From contig NZ_AQUK01000001.1 of NCBI RefSeq assembly GCF_000371805.1, positions 62,001-126,000 of the forward strand: a stretch of 64,000 nucleotides of DNA, read 5' to 3'. A model generated the notes under the pieces. It was not told where the DNA came from and did no database searches. It saw only the letters and a program-made list of their open reading frames with translations. Every line of letters starts with the position of its first letter. The first letter of the stretch is position 1. Below, in pieces: positions 55,386 through 63,752 of this stretch. The position numbers and the translations under genes are program-made. The stretch comes from Methanocaldococcus villosus KIN24-T80. GTDB lineage: Archaea > AGJL01 > Methanococci > Methanococcales > Methanocaldococcaceae.

Positions 55386-56465
55386 TTGAAAAGGGATGAG
55401 GCTATAGAGTTTTTGAAATATGGTGATTATAAAGATATTGTATACTATATAAACATAATTAATGAGAAGTTTGAGAGGGAATATATAACATACTCAAAAA
55501 ATGTTTTTATCCCTCTATCAAAATGGTGTAGAAATAGATGTGGATATTGTATTTTTAGGGAAGATATCCCTCATTTAATGAAACCAAGTGAAGTAAAAGA
55601 GATATTACTAAAAGGAGATAAATTAGGTTGTAGAGAAGCTTTATTTACTTTTGGAGAAAAAGTAGATGAAAATAAGGAAATTAAGAAAGTGTTAAACAGT
55701 TTAGGGTATAATAATGTTTTAGAATATCTTTATGATCTAGAACAGTGGTGCTTATCTAATACATCTCTTCTACCACATACAAACTGTGGTTTGTTAAGCT
55801 ATGATGAAATGAAAATGCTAAGAGAGGTTAATGCTTCAATGGGATTGATGTTAGAGAATGTTTCAGAAAGATTAATGAAAACTGTTGCACATAAAAATAG
55901 CCCTGGAAAAGATCCAAAAAAGAGAATAGAAATGATAGAAAATGCTGGAAAGCTAAAGATACCTTTTACAACAGGTTTATTAATAGGAATTGGAGAAACT
56001 GAAGAAGAAATTGTAGATTCATTATTAAAGATTAAAGAGCTTCATGATAAATATGGACATATACAAGAAGTAATTATTCAAAACTTTAAGCCTAAGAAAG
56101 GAACTCCAATGGAGAATTATAAAGAACCTTCACCAATTAAAATGTTAAAAGTTATAATTGTTGCTAGGTTGATATTGGATAATACATCTATACAAATTCC
56201 ACCAAATTTAAATAGGGAAACGGGACAACTATTTTTATTGGCAGGAGTGGATGATTGGGGAGGAGTTTCTCCAATAACAAAAGATTATGTAAATCCAGAA
56301 GCTGAATGGCCGGAGATTAAAAAACTTAGGGAAATGACAGAAGAGTTGGGATTAAAATTAAAAATGAGATTACCAGTTTATGATAAATATATAAGTGAAA
56401 AATGGTTATCAGAGAGAGTTTATAAAAAAATAGTGGGAGAATATGGAAATAAAAAGCTTAGCTAG
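55386..56465 (+). CDS. cofG: FO synthase subunit 1 (CofG)
   Basis: CofG is the radical SAM half of FO synthase; with CofH it forms the deazaflavin of coenzyme F420 from tyrosine and a riboflavin precursor. The cluster motif is CRNRCGYC (C-x3-C-x2-C) near residues 48-55. Family blocks follow: [33 protein letters not shown] and [15 protein letters not shown]. At 359 residues it is complete. The start is TTG with GGTGAG upstream. It uses the ribitylaminouracil pathway to which the 3871 reductase contributes. CofH is not in the window. The ferredoxin gene starts within its 3' end. Confidence 0.95.
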   Translation: MKRDEAIEFLKYGDYKDIVYYINIINEKFEREYITYSKNVFIPLSKWCRNRCGYCIFREDIPHLMKPSEVKEILLKGDKLGCREALFTFGEKVDENKEIKKVLNSLGYNNVLEYLYDLEQWCLSNTSLLPHTNCGLLSYDEMKMLREVNASMGLMLENVSERLMKTVAHKNSPGKDPKKRIEMIENAGKLKIPFTTGLLIGIGETEEEIVDSLLKIKELHDKYGHIQEVIIQNFKPKKGTPMENYKEPSPIKMLKVIIVARLILDNTSIQIPPNLNRETGQLFLLAGVDDWGGVSPITKDYVNPEAEWPEIKKLREMTEELGLKLKMRLPVYDKYISEKWLSERVYKKIVGEYGNKKLS

Positions 56466-56931
56466 AATATTTTTATTAGGAATTTATAAAAACTTAGAGA
56501 GAATATTATTTGCCAGTGATAGAGTTACTGATCTTGAGTTAAGAAAAGCAATATTAGAGGGAAAGATAAAGCTACCAAATACAGTTATTAAAGAGTTATG
56601 TATTGGTTGTGAAGGATGCTACAATGTTTGTCCTACAAAAGCTATAACTATGGAAAAGATTGAGCCAGTGAAAATATCTGAGTATATTATAAAAGATAAA
56701 GTCCCAAAAATAGATCCAAAAAAATGTGTTTATTGTCTATATTGTCATGATTTTTGTCCAGTATTTTCAATATTTAATGAAATATCCCCTATACATCCAA
56801 GAGATGTTGGAGAGTATGTAGAAGTAGATTTATCAAAGATTTTAAAAAAGAAATTAGAGATATCTGAGGAACAGTTAGAGAGATTAAGTAAGATCTTATC
56901 ATTAAATTTAGGTAAACTTCTTAGGCATTAA
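56443..56931 (+). CDS. Two-[4Fe-4S] ferredoxin-type protein (EhbL/NuoI-like possibility)
   Basis: This 162-residue protein carries two 4Fe-4S motifs: [12 protein letters not shown] at residues 53-63 and [12 protein letters not shown] at 96-106. The fusion to [12 protein letters not shown] near the middle and the flanking helices resemble hydrogenase-associated NuoI-like subunits (for example EhbL), but it could also be a stand-alone electron carrier. It overlaps the cofG end by 23 bases. A ferredoxin delivering electrons to a radical SAM enzyme such as CofG is a reasonable guess from position only. The start ATG lies in a purine-rich context. Confidence 0.72.
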   Translation: MEIKSLARIFLLGIYKNLERILFASDRVTDLELRKAILEGKIKLPNTVIKELCIGCEGCYNVCPTKAITMEKIEPVKISEYIIKDKVPKIDPKKCVYCLYCHDFCPVFSIFNEISPIHPRDVGEYVEVDLSKILKKKLEISEEQLERLSKILSLNLGKLLRH

Positions 56932-56960
56932 TTCATTAAAAATTTTATGGAGGGGATAAA

Positions 56961-58172
56961 ATAAGAGCAATATTAGTTTTAAGAAAAGATAACAAATGGG
57001 ATAATAAAAGTATAGAAGAGCTAAAGGAGTTAACTAAAGTGTTATATGAACCAGTAAAAACTTTTGTGCAAATAAGAAAACCTGATCCTAAGTATCAGAT
57101 AGGATCTGGTTTGGTTGAGAGGATAGCTAAAGAGATTAAAGAAAATGAGATAGATATAGTAGTTTTTGGTAATCAGTTATCACCTTCTCAAAAATATAAT
57201 TTAGCAAAAAACTTTAAAGTAGAGGTTATTGATAAGATTGAACTTGTTTTAAGAATTTTCTATAAACATGCTAAGAGTAGAGAGGCTCTGCTACAGGTGA
57301 GATTGGCAGAGCTAAAATATGAACTTCCAAGGGCTAAAGAAAAAGTTAGATTGGCTAAACAAGGAGAACAGCCTGGTTTTGGAGGATATGGGGATTATGA
57401 AGTTGAAAAATACTATCAGAAAGTTAAAAGGGAAATAAATATTATAAAATCAAAATTAGAAAAATTAAAGAAACATAGAGAAAATTTAAGGAAGAGAAGG
57501 GGAAATTTTGACACTGTTGGATTAATTGGATATACAAATGCAGGGAAAACTTCTCTATTAAATGCCTTATCTGGAGATAGGAAAGAAGTAAAAAATCAGG
57601 TTTTTACAACACTATCAACAACTACAAGAAGAATAAGAGGAATTAAGAGAAGGATTTTAATAACAGACACTGTTGGATTTATGGATGATCTCCCACCATT
57701 TATGATAGAAGCTTTCCTATCAACTATTGAAGAGAGTGCTAATTCTGATTTAATACTACTTGTTGTAGATGCTTCTGACAGTTTGGAAGAGATAGAAAGA
57801 AAATTAAAAGTAAATTATGAGGTATTAGATAAAATCAACTGTAAATCTCCAATAATAACTGTATTTAATAAAGTAGATAAAATAACTTATGAAAAAAGAG
57901 AAGAAATTTTAAAAAGTTTAAAAAGATATATAGTCAACCCAATATTTGTCTCAGCAAAGTATAATATAAACTTAGATAAACTTAAAGAAATGATATTAGA
58001 AAATCTTAACTTATCAATAGGCACTGTAGAAACAGACAATCCAAAATTGATATCATATTTATATGAGAACACTGAAATTTTAGAGGATGTATTAGAAGAT
58101 AATAAACATATTATTACATTTAGGGCTAAAGAGAAAGATGTAAATAGAATATTAAAAGCTGTGAGAGTATGA
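56961..58172 (+). CDS. hflX: GTPase HflX, apparent ATA start
   Basis: HflX is a ribosome-associated GTPase. The N-terminal HflX domain includes PDPKYQIGSGLVERIAKE and QLSPSQKYNLA, then the glycine-rich GEQPGFGGYGDYEVEKYY, a coiled linker, and the G domain: G1 GYTNAGKTSLL, G2 TTLSTTTRR, G3 DTVGFMDDLP, G4 NKVD. The first in-frame ATG/GTG/TTG is GTG at 57039, which would remove the conserved N-terminus. The frame continues upstream to IRAILVLRKD, where the first codon is ATA at 56961, six bases after GGAGGGG. The M in other HflX proteins sits where this ATA is. I call the start at ATA, or a sequence error; from the ATA the protein is 403 residues. Confidence 0.85.
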   Translation: MRAILVLRKDNKWDNKSIEELKELTKVLYEPVKTFVQIRKPDPKYQIGSGLVERIAKEIKENEIDIVVFGNQLSPSQKYNLAKNFKVEVIDKIELVLRIFYKHAKSREALLQVRLAELKYELPRAKEKVRLAKQGEQPGFGGYGDYEVEKYYQKVKREINIIKSKLEKLKKHRENLRKRRGNFDTVGLIGYTNAGKTSLLNALSGDRKEVKNQVFTTLSTTTRRIRGIKRRILITDTVGFMDDLPPFMIEAFLSTIEESANSDLILLVVDASDSLEEIERKLKVNYEVLDKINCKSPIITVFNKVDKITYEKREEILKSLKRYIVNPIFVSAKYNINLDKLKEMILENLNLSIGTVETDNPKLISYLYENTEILEDVLEDNKHIITFRAKEKDVNRILKAVRV

Positions 58173-59047
58173 ATAAAGCAAAAGTGCTTTTAGAGGCATT
58201 ACCATATATACAGAAATTTCACAATAAGATTTTTGTTATAAAATATGGTGGACATGCAATGATTGATGAAAATGCTAAAAACTACACAGCTCAAGATATA
58301 GTGTTGCTAAAATATGTAGGCATAAAACCTGTTATTGTCCATGGAGGAGGGCCAGAGATAAATAGAGCCATGGAGAAGTTTGGAAAGAAACCTGAGTTTA
58401 TACATGGATTAAGAGTGACTGATGAGGAAACATTAAATATAGTTGAGATGGTTTTAACTGGGAAAATCAATGGAGAGATTGTTTCAAGAATATTTAAGTT
58501 TGGAGGTAAAGCAGTAGGTTTATCAGGAAAATCTGGAAGGATAATATTAGCTAAGAAAAAGAGAAAATTCATTGAAAAAGATGGAAAAAAGGTAGAAGTA
58601 GATCTTGGAAGAGTTGGAGAAACTGTTGAAATAAACACTGAACTTTTAGATATACTAATAAATAATAACTATATCCCTGTTATATCCCCAATAGGTATTG
58701 ATGAAAAAGGGGATGCATATAATTTAAATGCTGACACTGTTGCTGGAGATATAGCTTCAGCATTAAAAGCTGAAAAGCTTATATTAATAACTGATGTTGA
58801 TGGAATTATGGAAGATATTAATGATCCTTCAACAGTTTATAAAAAATTAACAGTATCAGATGTTAAAAGATTGTTAAAGGAGGGGAAAATTAAGGGAGGG
58901 ATGATACCAAAAGTAGAATGTGCTATAAAAGCTTTAGAAAGTGGTGGAGTAAAAAGTGTCCATATTATTAATGGAAAAATACCCCATGCTTTATTAGTGG
59001 AAATATTTACTGAAGAGGGTATAGGAACAATGATCACAAAAAAATGA
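58169..59047 (+). CDS. argB: Acetylglutamate kinase
   Basis: This amino acid kinase phosphorylates N-acetylglutamate in arginine/ornithine synthesis. The nucleotide and substrate blocks are KYGGHAM (25-31), VHGGGPEINRAMEKFG (58-73) and ALKAEKLILITDVDGIM. The C-terminal KGGMIPKVECAIKALESG block is typical. At 292 residues it is complete. The ATG overlaps the hflX stop by four bases (ATGA). argF is at 43379. Confidence 0.96.
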   Translation: MNKAKVLLEALPYIQKFHNKIFVIKYGGHAMIDENAKNYTAQDIVLLKYVGIKPVIVHGGGPEINRAMEKFGKKPEFIHGLRVTDEETLNIVEMVLTGKINGEIVSRIFKFGGKAVGLSGKSGRIILAKKKRKFIEKDGKKVEVDLGRVGETVEINTELLDILINNNYIPVISPIGIDEKGDAYNLNADTVAGDIASALKAEKLILITDVDGIMEDINDPSTVYKKLTVSDVKRLLKEGKIKGGMIPKVECAIKALESGGVKSVHIINGKIPHALLVEIFTEEGIGTMITKK

Positions 59048-59118
59048 ACAATAAGTTAAATTTATTTAGGTAAAGCAATAATAATAATATTATTAACTTT
59101 ATTATTAAGGTGCATAAT

Positions 59119-60027
59119 ATGGAGTTCTTAATTGAAATGTGTACTAATGGAAATAAATTATTAAAAGCTTTAGAAGATATTGAGGAGAAATTAAAAAAGA
59201 ATCCTAAAAATTATGATTTATTATTTAAAAAATTTATGATTCTATTAGGACTTAAAAGGTTTGAAGAGGCTATACAATGCTTAGATGGAATTATAAACTA
59301 TTATGGAGAATTACCAATTATAATGCTTTTTAAAGGGAGTATATTATATAATTTAGGTAGATTAAAAGAAGCTAGAGATTGTCTTAAAAAAGTTTGTAAA
59401 AAACACTTCTTTTATGTTATGATAATCTTTTCACACTTGGGTTGGGTGTATTATAAACTTGGAGAGTATGATAAGGTTATAAAATTATGTGATTTGGTAT
59501 TAGAGATTAGTAAAGATTTTTACATGGCACATGTTATCAAAGGACAAATGTATTACCTCTTGGGAAGGTATAAAGAGGCTATAATTAATTTTGAAAAAGC
59601 TTTAAAGAGAAATCCTGAAGATTGTGAAGTTACTTATTATTTAGGAGATATCTACTATAGAATGGGAGAGTTTGATAAAGCTTTAAAATATTTAAATAAA
59701 TGTATAAAATCATGCCCCTATGATATTAGATCCCTCGAAAAGTTAGTAAACATCTACATATTATTTGGAAAATATAAAAAAGCTTTAGAAATATTAAAGA
59801 GAATAATAGAATTAACACCAGATGATCCATTAGTTTATGTTAAATATGGGATTATATTAAATAAGATGAAAAAATATGATGAGGCAATAAAATACTTTGA
59901 TAAAGCCTTATCTATTAACCCTACATTAGTTGAAGCTTTAGAAGGAAAAGCTTTAGCTTTAGAAAAATTAGGTAAAGTAGAAGAAGCTGTTAAGTTATAT
60001 AATAAAGCTTTAGAGCTTTTAGAATAA
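59119..60027 (+). CDS. TPR-repeat protein
   Basis: This 302-residue protein is built from about seven TPR units, with clear copies at EEAIQCLDGIINYYGE, YDKVIKLCDLVLEISKD, KEAIINFEKALKRNPED, DKALKYLNKCIKSCPYD, KKALEILKRIIELTPDD, DEAIKYFDKALSINP and EEAVKLYNKALELLE. No other domain is visible. GGTG before the ATG decides the start over an in-frame GTG at 59110. It resembles the 1206 TPR protein in size. Its last 9 bases overlap the convergent TraB gene. The partner is unknown. Confidence 0.85.
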   Translation: MEFLIEMCTNGNKLLKALEDIEEKLKKNPKNYDLLFKKFMILLGLKRFEEAIQCLDGIINYYGELPIIMLFKGSILYNLGRLKEARDCLKKVCKKHFFYVMIIFSHLGWVYYKLGEYDKVIKLCDLVLEISKDFYMAHVIKGQMYYLLGRYKEAIINFEKALKRNPEDCEVTYYLGDIYYRMGEFDKALKYLNKCIKSCPYDIRSLEKLVNIYILFGKYKKALEILKRIIELTPDDPLVYVKYGIILNKMKKYDEAIKYFDKALSINPTLVEALEGKALALEKLGKVEEAVKLYNKALELLE

Positions 60028-61176
60028 GAATTTTCCTAAACAATATAAAACACCAACCATAGCTCCCAAGTTAGATAATGTGGCAACCAGTAAAACTCTA
60101 AATAAATTATTATTAAATAAATCTTTAAAATCAGAACTTAAGATATTAACAAAATCTTCTTCCCTAATATCCCTAAATTTTAACTCCAATAGGCCTGTTA
60201 TTGTCCCAACAGCTACAAATGGTAATGGTATAAGGGTGGTTATAGGGGCTGATAGAAAAGCTACAATAGCTGTAATTAATTTCCCTCTTGCTAACAAAAC
60301 TCCTAAAGCTGAAAACCCTCCAGTAAATAAAATCCATCTTAGTGTAATAGCTTTTAAAATTTCAGGGTTGTTTAGAGAGTAGTAGATAGCATAAAAGAAC
60401 ATAGCAAAAATTAATGCTGTTATTATCACACCAATTATTTTTTTATAATTCTTATTTTTTACCTTTGTTAATTCTTCTAAATTAATCTCTTTTCCATTTT
60501 CTAATTCTTTTAAATATTTAATAATCCCCTCAACATGTCCTGCCCCAACAACAGCAACAATTTTACTTCTTCCTTTTGAGATCTCAAATAGATTTTTTGC
60601 CATAAATTTATCTCTCTCATCTACTAAAACATTATATATAGTAGGAGATAACTGTTTTAATAGCTCTATATATTTTTTAGGATCATTTATCATGTCATTT
60701 AATGTTTTATCACTAACTTCTAATGAATCATCATTTTTAATTAACTCATAAAGTAATTTGAATTTTTCTTTCAGTGGCATATTATTTAACAATCTACTAA
60801 AAGTTATCTCTACATCCCTATCTATTAAAAATATAGGAATATTATAAATATTAGCCAATTCAATAGCTCTCTTCATCTCTGCTCCCGGTTTTATTCCAAA
60901 ATTCTTACCTATGTGTTGTTGAAAATTATACAATATCATATAAACAAAGAATTTTAAAAAATCTCCTTTTTTCAATACTTCTTTTATATCAATTTTCTTT
61001 TCCTCAGACATTAATGATATGAACCTTCTGTAATCCAATTCAACAGCTATTGCATCTGGTTTAATTTCTTCTACTACTCTTTCAACTTCTTCTACACTAT
61101 CCTTAGAAACATGAGCTGTCCCAATTAAGTAAATTTCACATTCATTTTCTCCATTAAAAATTTTAACTTTTTTCAT
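60019..61176 (-). CDS. TraB/PrgY-family membrane protein (predicted protease or signal inhibitor)
   Basis: This 385-residue protein has a soluble TraB domain (1-235) followed by about four membrane helices in residues 245-384 (IIGVIITALIFAMFFYAIYY and GKLITAIVAFLSAPITTLIP among them). The conserved glutamate/histidine motifs IYLIGTAHVSKDSVEEV (15-31) and IAVVGAGHVEGI are the GxxH signatures of the family. PrgY in enterococci inactivates peptide pheromone; archaeal members are thought to be membrane-bound metalloproteases of the Tiki/EreA-like fold (family knowledge). The start follows directly after the truD stop with GGAGA. Confidence 0.88.
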   Translation of the reverse strand: MKKVKIFNGENECEIYLIGTAHVSKDSVEEVERVVEEIKPDAIAVELDYRRFISLMSEEKKIDIKEVLKKGDFLKFFVYMILYNFQQHIGKNFGIKPGAEMKRAIELANIYNIPIFLIDRDVEITFSRLLNNMPLKEKFKLLYELIKNDDSLEVSDKTLNDMINDPKKYIELLKQLSPTIYNVLVDERDKFMAKNLFEISKGRSKIVAVVGAGHVEGIIKYLKELENGKEINLEELTKVKNKNYKKIIGVIITALIFAMFFYAIYYSLNNPEILKAITLRWILFTGGFSALGVLLARGKLITAIVAFLSAPITTLIPLPFVAVGTITGLLELKFRDIREEDFVNILSSDFKDLFNNNLFRVLLVATLSNLGAMVGVLYCLGKFLF

Positions 61177-62361
61177 TTATCTTCTCCTTTTTCTTGTTTT
61201 TATTCCTAAGAAAGCCCTTTTTATAATAATTGTTGCATAACTTCCTTTATTTAACTCATATGATAGAGTTATTTTATACTTTCCTTTATTCAACTCATCC
61301 TTTTCAAACTCACTAACCTTTAAATTCTTAGGAATATTTAACACTTCCCTTTCATGATAAATAAATTTACCAAAATCACTATAAAGTTCATCTAATTTTA
61401 ACCCCTCTCTTTTTAAAATTTTATCTATTATCTTTTTTTCTTCTCCTTCATAATGAACATCTGGAGCTATAGTAGGGAAGGTTTTATTTTTTAATATTTC
61501 AAATATTTCATCATCTAACTTTTTATAAAATAGTATTGTGCCACATTCATAATTATAATAAACCCTATCCTCTTTAGGAATGTATTTAGAAAGATACTCT
61601 TTAATACACTCATTCCACAAAAAACTTTGATAAGCAGCAAAGAATATTTTCTTTAATCTCTCATCAACATAATTAAGAGCCTTTTTAAAATCATTTGATT
61701 TATTAAGCTCATTAATCATATTTACATATAACTTAGCCTTTATATTTTTTTCTTCAATATATTTAATAATCTTATCCCAATCTCCCCAATGTCTTCCTAT
61801 AAACCTCTTTAAATCCTTAATTATCTTTTTTTCAGACTTTTTATATTTTGTTAATATTATTTTAGCAGCCTCTTCATAATTTCCTTTAATTATCTCTTTA
61901 GCAATAAACTTTCCATCAAAAACACTTCCAAACCTCTGACTATCAAAATAGTTAGGGGCACCAAAATGGAGATATTTTAAATTTTCTTTTACTATTCCAA
62001 TATCCTTTTCCTTTAAATCCCTAACTGTTATTGTAAATTTATTTCCTTCTTGATCTCCTAAAAGTAAAAACTTAGATTCACCTACTAATTTTAATTTTAA
62101 ATTTGGCTCATCCAACCTTAATATACCATATTCTTTTGGTATTGATATATACTGTGTAGTTACTGCATGTCTGTCCTTCAATCCACAATATCCAATATCT
62201 TTGAGGGGGATTTTAAATTTCTTAGCTATATATGAAAAAGCTTTAAAGCTTTCTATATTTCTTTTTGTTAATTTATATAAATAACACTTATCTCCTTTAA
62301 TCTTATTAAAATCTAATATTTCTTCAACAATAAAATCTTCAGGCTTCATTCTTAGCTTCAT
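61177..62361 (-). CDS. truD: tRNA pseudouridine(13) synthase TruD
   Basis: TruD makes pseudouridine at position 13 of tRNA. The catalytic block GYCGLKDRHAVTTQYISIP contains the active aspartate in KDRHA. The family blocks HFGAPNYFDSQRFG and FFAAYQSFLWNECI follow, and the insertion (TRUD) domain occupies the middle. The length of 394 residues is normal. The open frame continues through the tRNA gene upstream, but GTGGTAATC precedes the ATG at 62361. The gene directly follows tRNA-Val on the same strand, and TraB follows it with no gap. Confidence 0.95.
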   Translation of the reverse strand: MKLRMKPEDFIVEEILDFNKIKGDKCYLYKLTKRNIESFKAFSYIAKKFKIPLKDIGYCGLKDRHAVTTQYISIPKEYGILRLDEPNLKLKLVGESKFLLLGDQEGNKFTITVRDLKEKDIGIVKENLKYLHFGAPNYFDSQRFGSVFDGKFIAKEIIKGNYEEAAKIILTKYKKSEKKIIKDLKRFIGRHWGDWDKIIKYIEEKNIKAKLYVNMINELNKSNDFKKALNYVDERLKKIFFAAYQSFLWNECIKEYLSKYIPKEDRVYYNYECGTILFYKKLDDEIFEILKNKTFPTIAPDVHYEGEEKKIIDKILKREGLKLDELYSDFGKFIYHEREVLNIPKNLKVSEFEKDELNKGKYKITLSYELNKGSYATIIIKRAFLGIKTRKRRR

Positions 62362-62398
62362 GATTACCACAATTAAAAATAGTGATAAAAATATATAG

Positions 62399-62471
62399 TG
62401 GGCCCGGCGGGATTCGAACCCGCGACCTCCGCCTTGTGAGGGCGGCGTCATGGCCTCTAGACCACGGGCCC
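62399..62471 (-). tRNA. tRNA-Val (anticodon CAC)
   Basis: On the minus strand the 73-nt tRNA begins GGGCCCG (62471-62465) and ends CGGGCCC plus discriminator A at 62399. The anticodon stem CCGCC/GGCGG encloses the loop CTCACAA, giving anticodon CAC (62438-62436), valine GUG. The T arm is GCGGG-TTCGAAT-CCCGC. No CCA end is encoded and no intron is visible. It lies 6 bases after pyrI and 37 bases before truD. Confidence 0.97.
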
Positions 62472-62477
62472 TAAAAT

Positions 62478-62915
62478 TTATTTAAATATTATTTTTTCTA
62501 AAAGTCTTTCACAATAATAACATCTAATTTTTAATGGATTTTTACTTTCAACAATAAATTTTCCTTCAACAGGCTCAAAATGAGTTATACAATTTGGATT
62601 TGTGCATTTTAATATTCCTTCTATAAGGTCTGGTATTTTTGGTTTTAATTTTTTAACTACTTGCCAATCTTTTATAATGTTTATTGTAACATCTGGAGAA
62701 ATTAAAGAGATCTTATTAATATCCTTTTCTTTTAATTCAAATCCTTCTATTTTTAATATATCTTTCTTCTCTTTTTTCTTAGATGGAACATTTATAGCCA
62801 AAGTTATGGGTATATGGTTAGGGATATTCAATATTTTATAAACTATTAATGCTTTTCCTGCATCTATATGGTCGATAACAGTACCATCCTTTATTTTCCT
62901 AACCTTAAGTTCCAT
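62478..62915 (-). CDS. pyrI: Aspartate carbamoyltransferase regulatory chain
   Basis: PyrI binds nucleotide effectors and connects to the PyrB catalytic trimers. The N-terminal allosteric domain starts LKVRKIKDGTVIDHIDAGKA. The C-terminal zinc domain has CTNPNC near residues 108-113 and CYYC near 132-135 (C-x4-C ... C-x2-C), the four zinc cysteines. At 145 residues it is complete. The catalytic subunit pyrB is not in the window. The ATG has only weak purines upstream. It precedes tRNA-Val by 6 bases. Confidence 0.95.
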   Translation of the reverse strand: MELKVRKIKDGTVIDHIDAGKALIVYKILNIPNHIPITLAINVPSKKKEKKDILKIEGFELKEKDINKISLISPDVTINIIKDWQVVKKLKPKIPDLIEGILKCTNPNCITHFEPVEGKFIVESKNPLKIRCYYCERLLEKIIFK

Positions 62916-62939
62916 AATTATCTAATATAAATTATTCCG

Positions 62940-62957
62940 AAAACTATATATAGTTTT
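62940..62957. promoter_or_regulatory. 18-bp perfect palindrome between pyrI and the DUF169 gene
   Basis: AAAACTATATATAGTTTT is a perfect dyad that includes TATATATA, in the 103-base divergent region. It lies about 25 bases before the pyrI ATG and about 62 bases before the DUF169 ATG. It may be a bidirectional operator covering the TATA box of both genes. Confidence 0.45.
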
Positions 62958-62973
62958 TCAATCAATTATATTA

Positions 62974-63000
62974 GTGTATAATGAAACCACAGTTATACAC
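62974..63000 (+). promoter_or_regulatory. 8-bp stem hairpin in the DUF169 leader
   Basis: GTGTATAA (62974-62981) pairs with TTATACAC (62993-63000) across an 11-base loop. With the TATA-like box at about 62945-62952, transcription would start near the left arm, so it would be an mRNA 5' hairpin or a DNA operator at the start site. The ribosome binding site TAGGTGAT follows at 63008-63015. Confidence 0.45.
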
Positions 63001-63018
63001 AGACATGTAGGTGATAAT

Positions 63019-63711
63019 ATGGAAATAGAAAAAATAAGAGAATATGCTAAAAAGATATATGAATTATTAGGAGAAGATAAGCCATTTGTAGGAGTAAAAC
63101 TTGCTAAATCAAAAGAAGAAATTCCAGAAGGATACAGTGAGATAGAATCTGAAAAGAGACACTGTGAAATGGTTCAGTTAGCAAGATTAGAAAGAAAAAA
63201 GTTCTATGCTACATTAAATAAACATCTATGTAAAGGAGGAGCATATGCTATAGGTTTATTAAAGAATCCTCCTGAACCATTAGCAACAGGAAAGTTATAT
63301 GTCAAGTTAGGAAACTTTAAGGATGAAAATGCTGCTAGAAAGACAGTTGATGCTATACCAAAAGTTAAAGATGAGGTTTATGCCACAGTTTATGCTCCAT
63401 TAGATGATATTGACTTTATACCTGATTCTATAATAGCTATAGTCAAACCTAAGAAAGCTTTAAGATTAGTTCAAGCTTCTCTATATAGGGATGGTGGAAG
63501 ATTTTCAGCAGATTTCTCAGGAATTCAGTCAGTTTGTGCGGATGCTGTTGCAGCTGTAAAAGTTAGAGGAGTTTCAAATATGACATTGGGTTGTAATGGA
63601 TCAAGAAAGTATGCAGGAATAAAAGATGAAGAATTGGTATTTGCTTTCCCTGTAGATGAATTGGAAAAGATAGTTGAAGCTTTAGAACACTTTAAAGAAG
63701 TTTGGGGATAA
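63019..63711 (+). CDS. DUF169-family protein
   Basis: This 230-residue soluble protein belongs to the DUF169 family common in methanogens. Visible family blocks are FVGVKLAKSKEEIPEGY, KRHCEMVQLARLERKKFYAT, LCKGGAYAIGL, IAIVKPKKALRLVQASLYRDGG and FSGIQSVCADAVAAVKVRG. Several conserved cysteines (HCEM, LCKGG, SVCAD, LGCNG) suggest a metal or cofactor site. No function is known. GGTGAT precedes the ATG at 63019; an in-frame GTG start upstream at 62974 would run through the leader hairpin. It is followed by a thioredoxin-like gene after 41 bases. Confidence 0.88.
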   Translation: MEIEKIREYAKKIYELLGEDKPFVGVKLAKSKEEIPEGYSEIESEKRHCEMVQLARLERKKFYATLNKHLCKGGAYAIGLLKNPPEPLATGKLYVKLGNFKDENAARKTVDAIPKVKDEVYATVYAPLDDIDFIPDSIIAIVKPKKALRLVQASLYRDGGRFSADFSGIQSVCADAVAAVKVRGVSNMTLGCNGSRKYAGIKDEELVFAFPVDELEKIVEALEHFKEVWG

Positions 63712-63752
63712 ATTTTTATATAATTAACTTTTAAAATATTTTTGGTGGTATT

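Noticed and set aside
56947-56964. Five-codon ORF MEGIK before hflX as a leader peptide
   Set aside because: It has no ribosome binding site of its own, and its codons overlap the ribosome binding site of hflX; more likely incidental, though a frameshift origin remains possible.
62362-62451. 30-codon N-terminal extension of truD
   Set aside because: It reads through the tRNA-Val gene; a ribosome binding site precedes the ATG at 62361.
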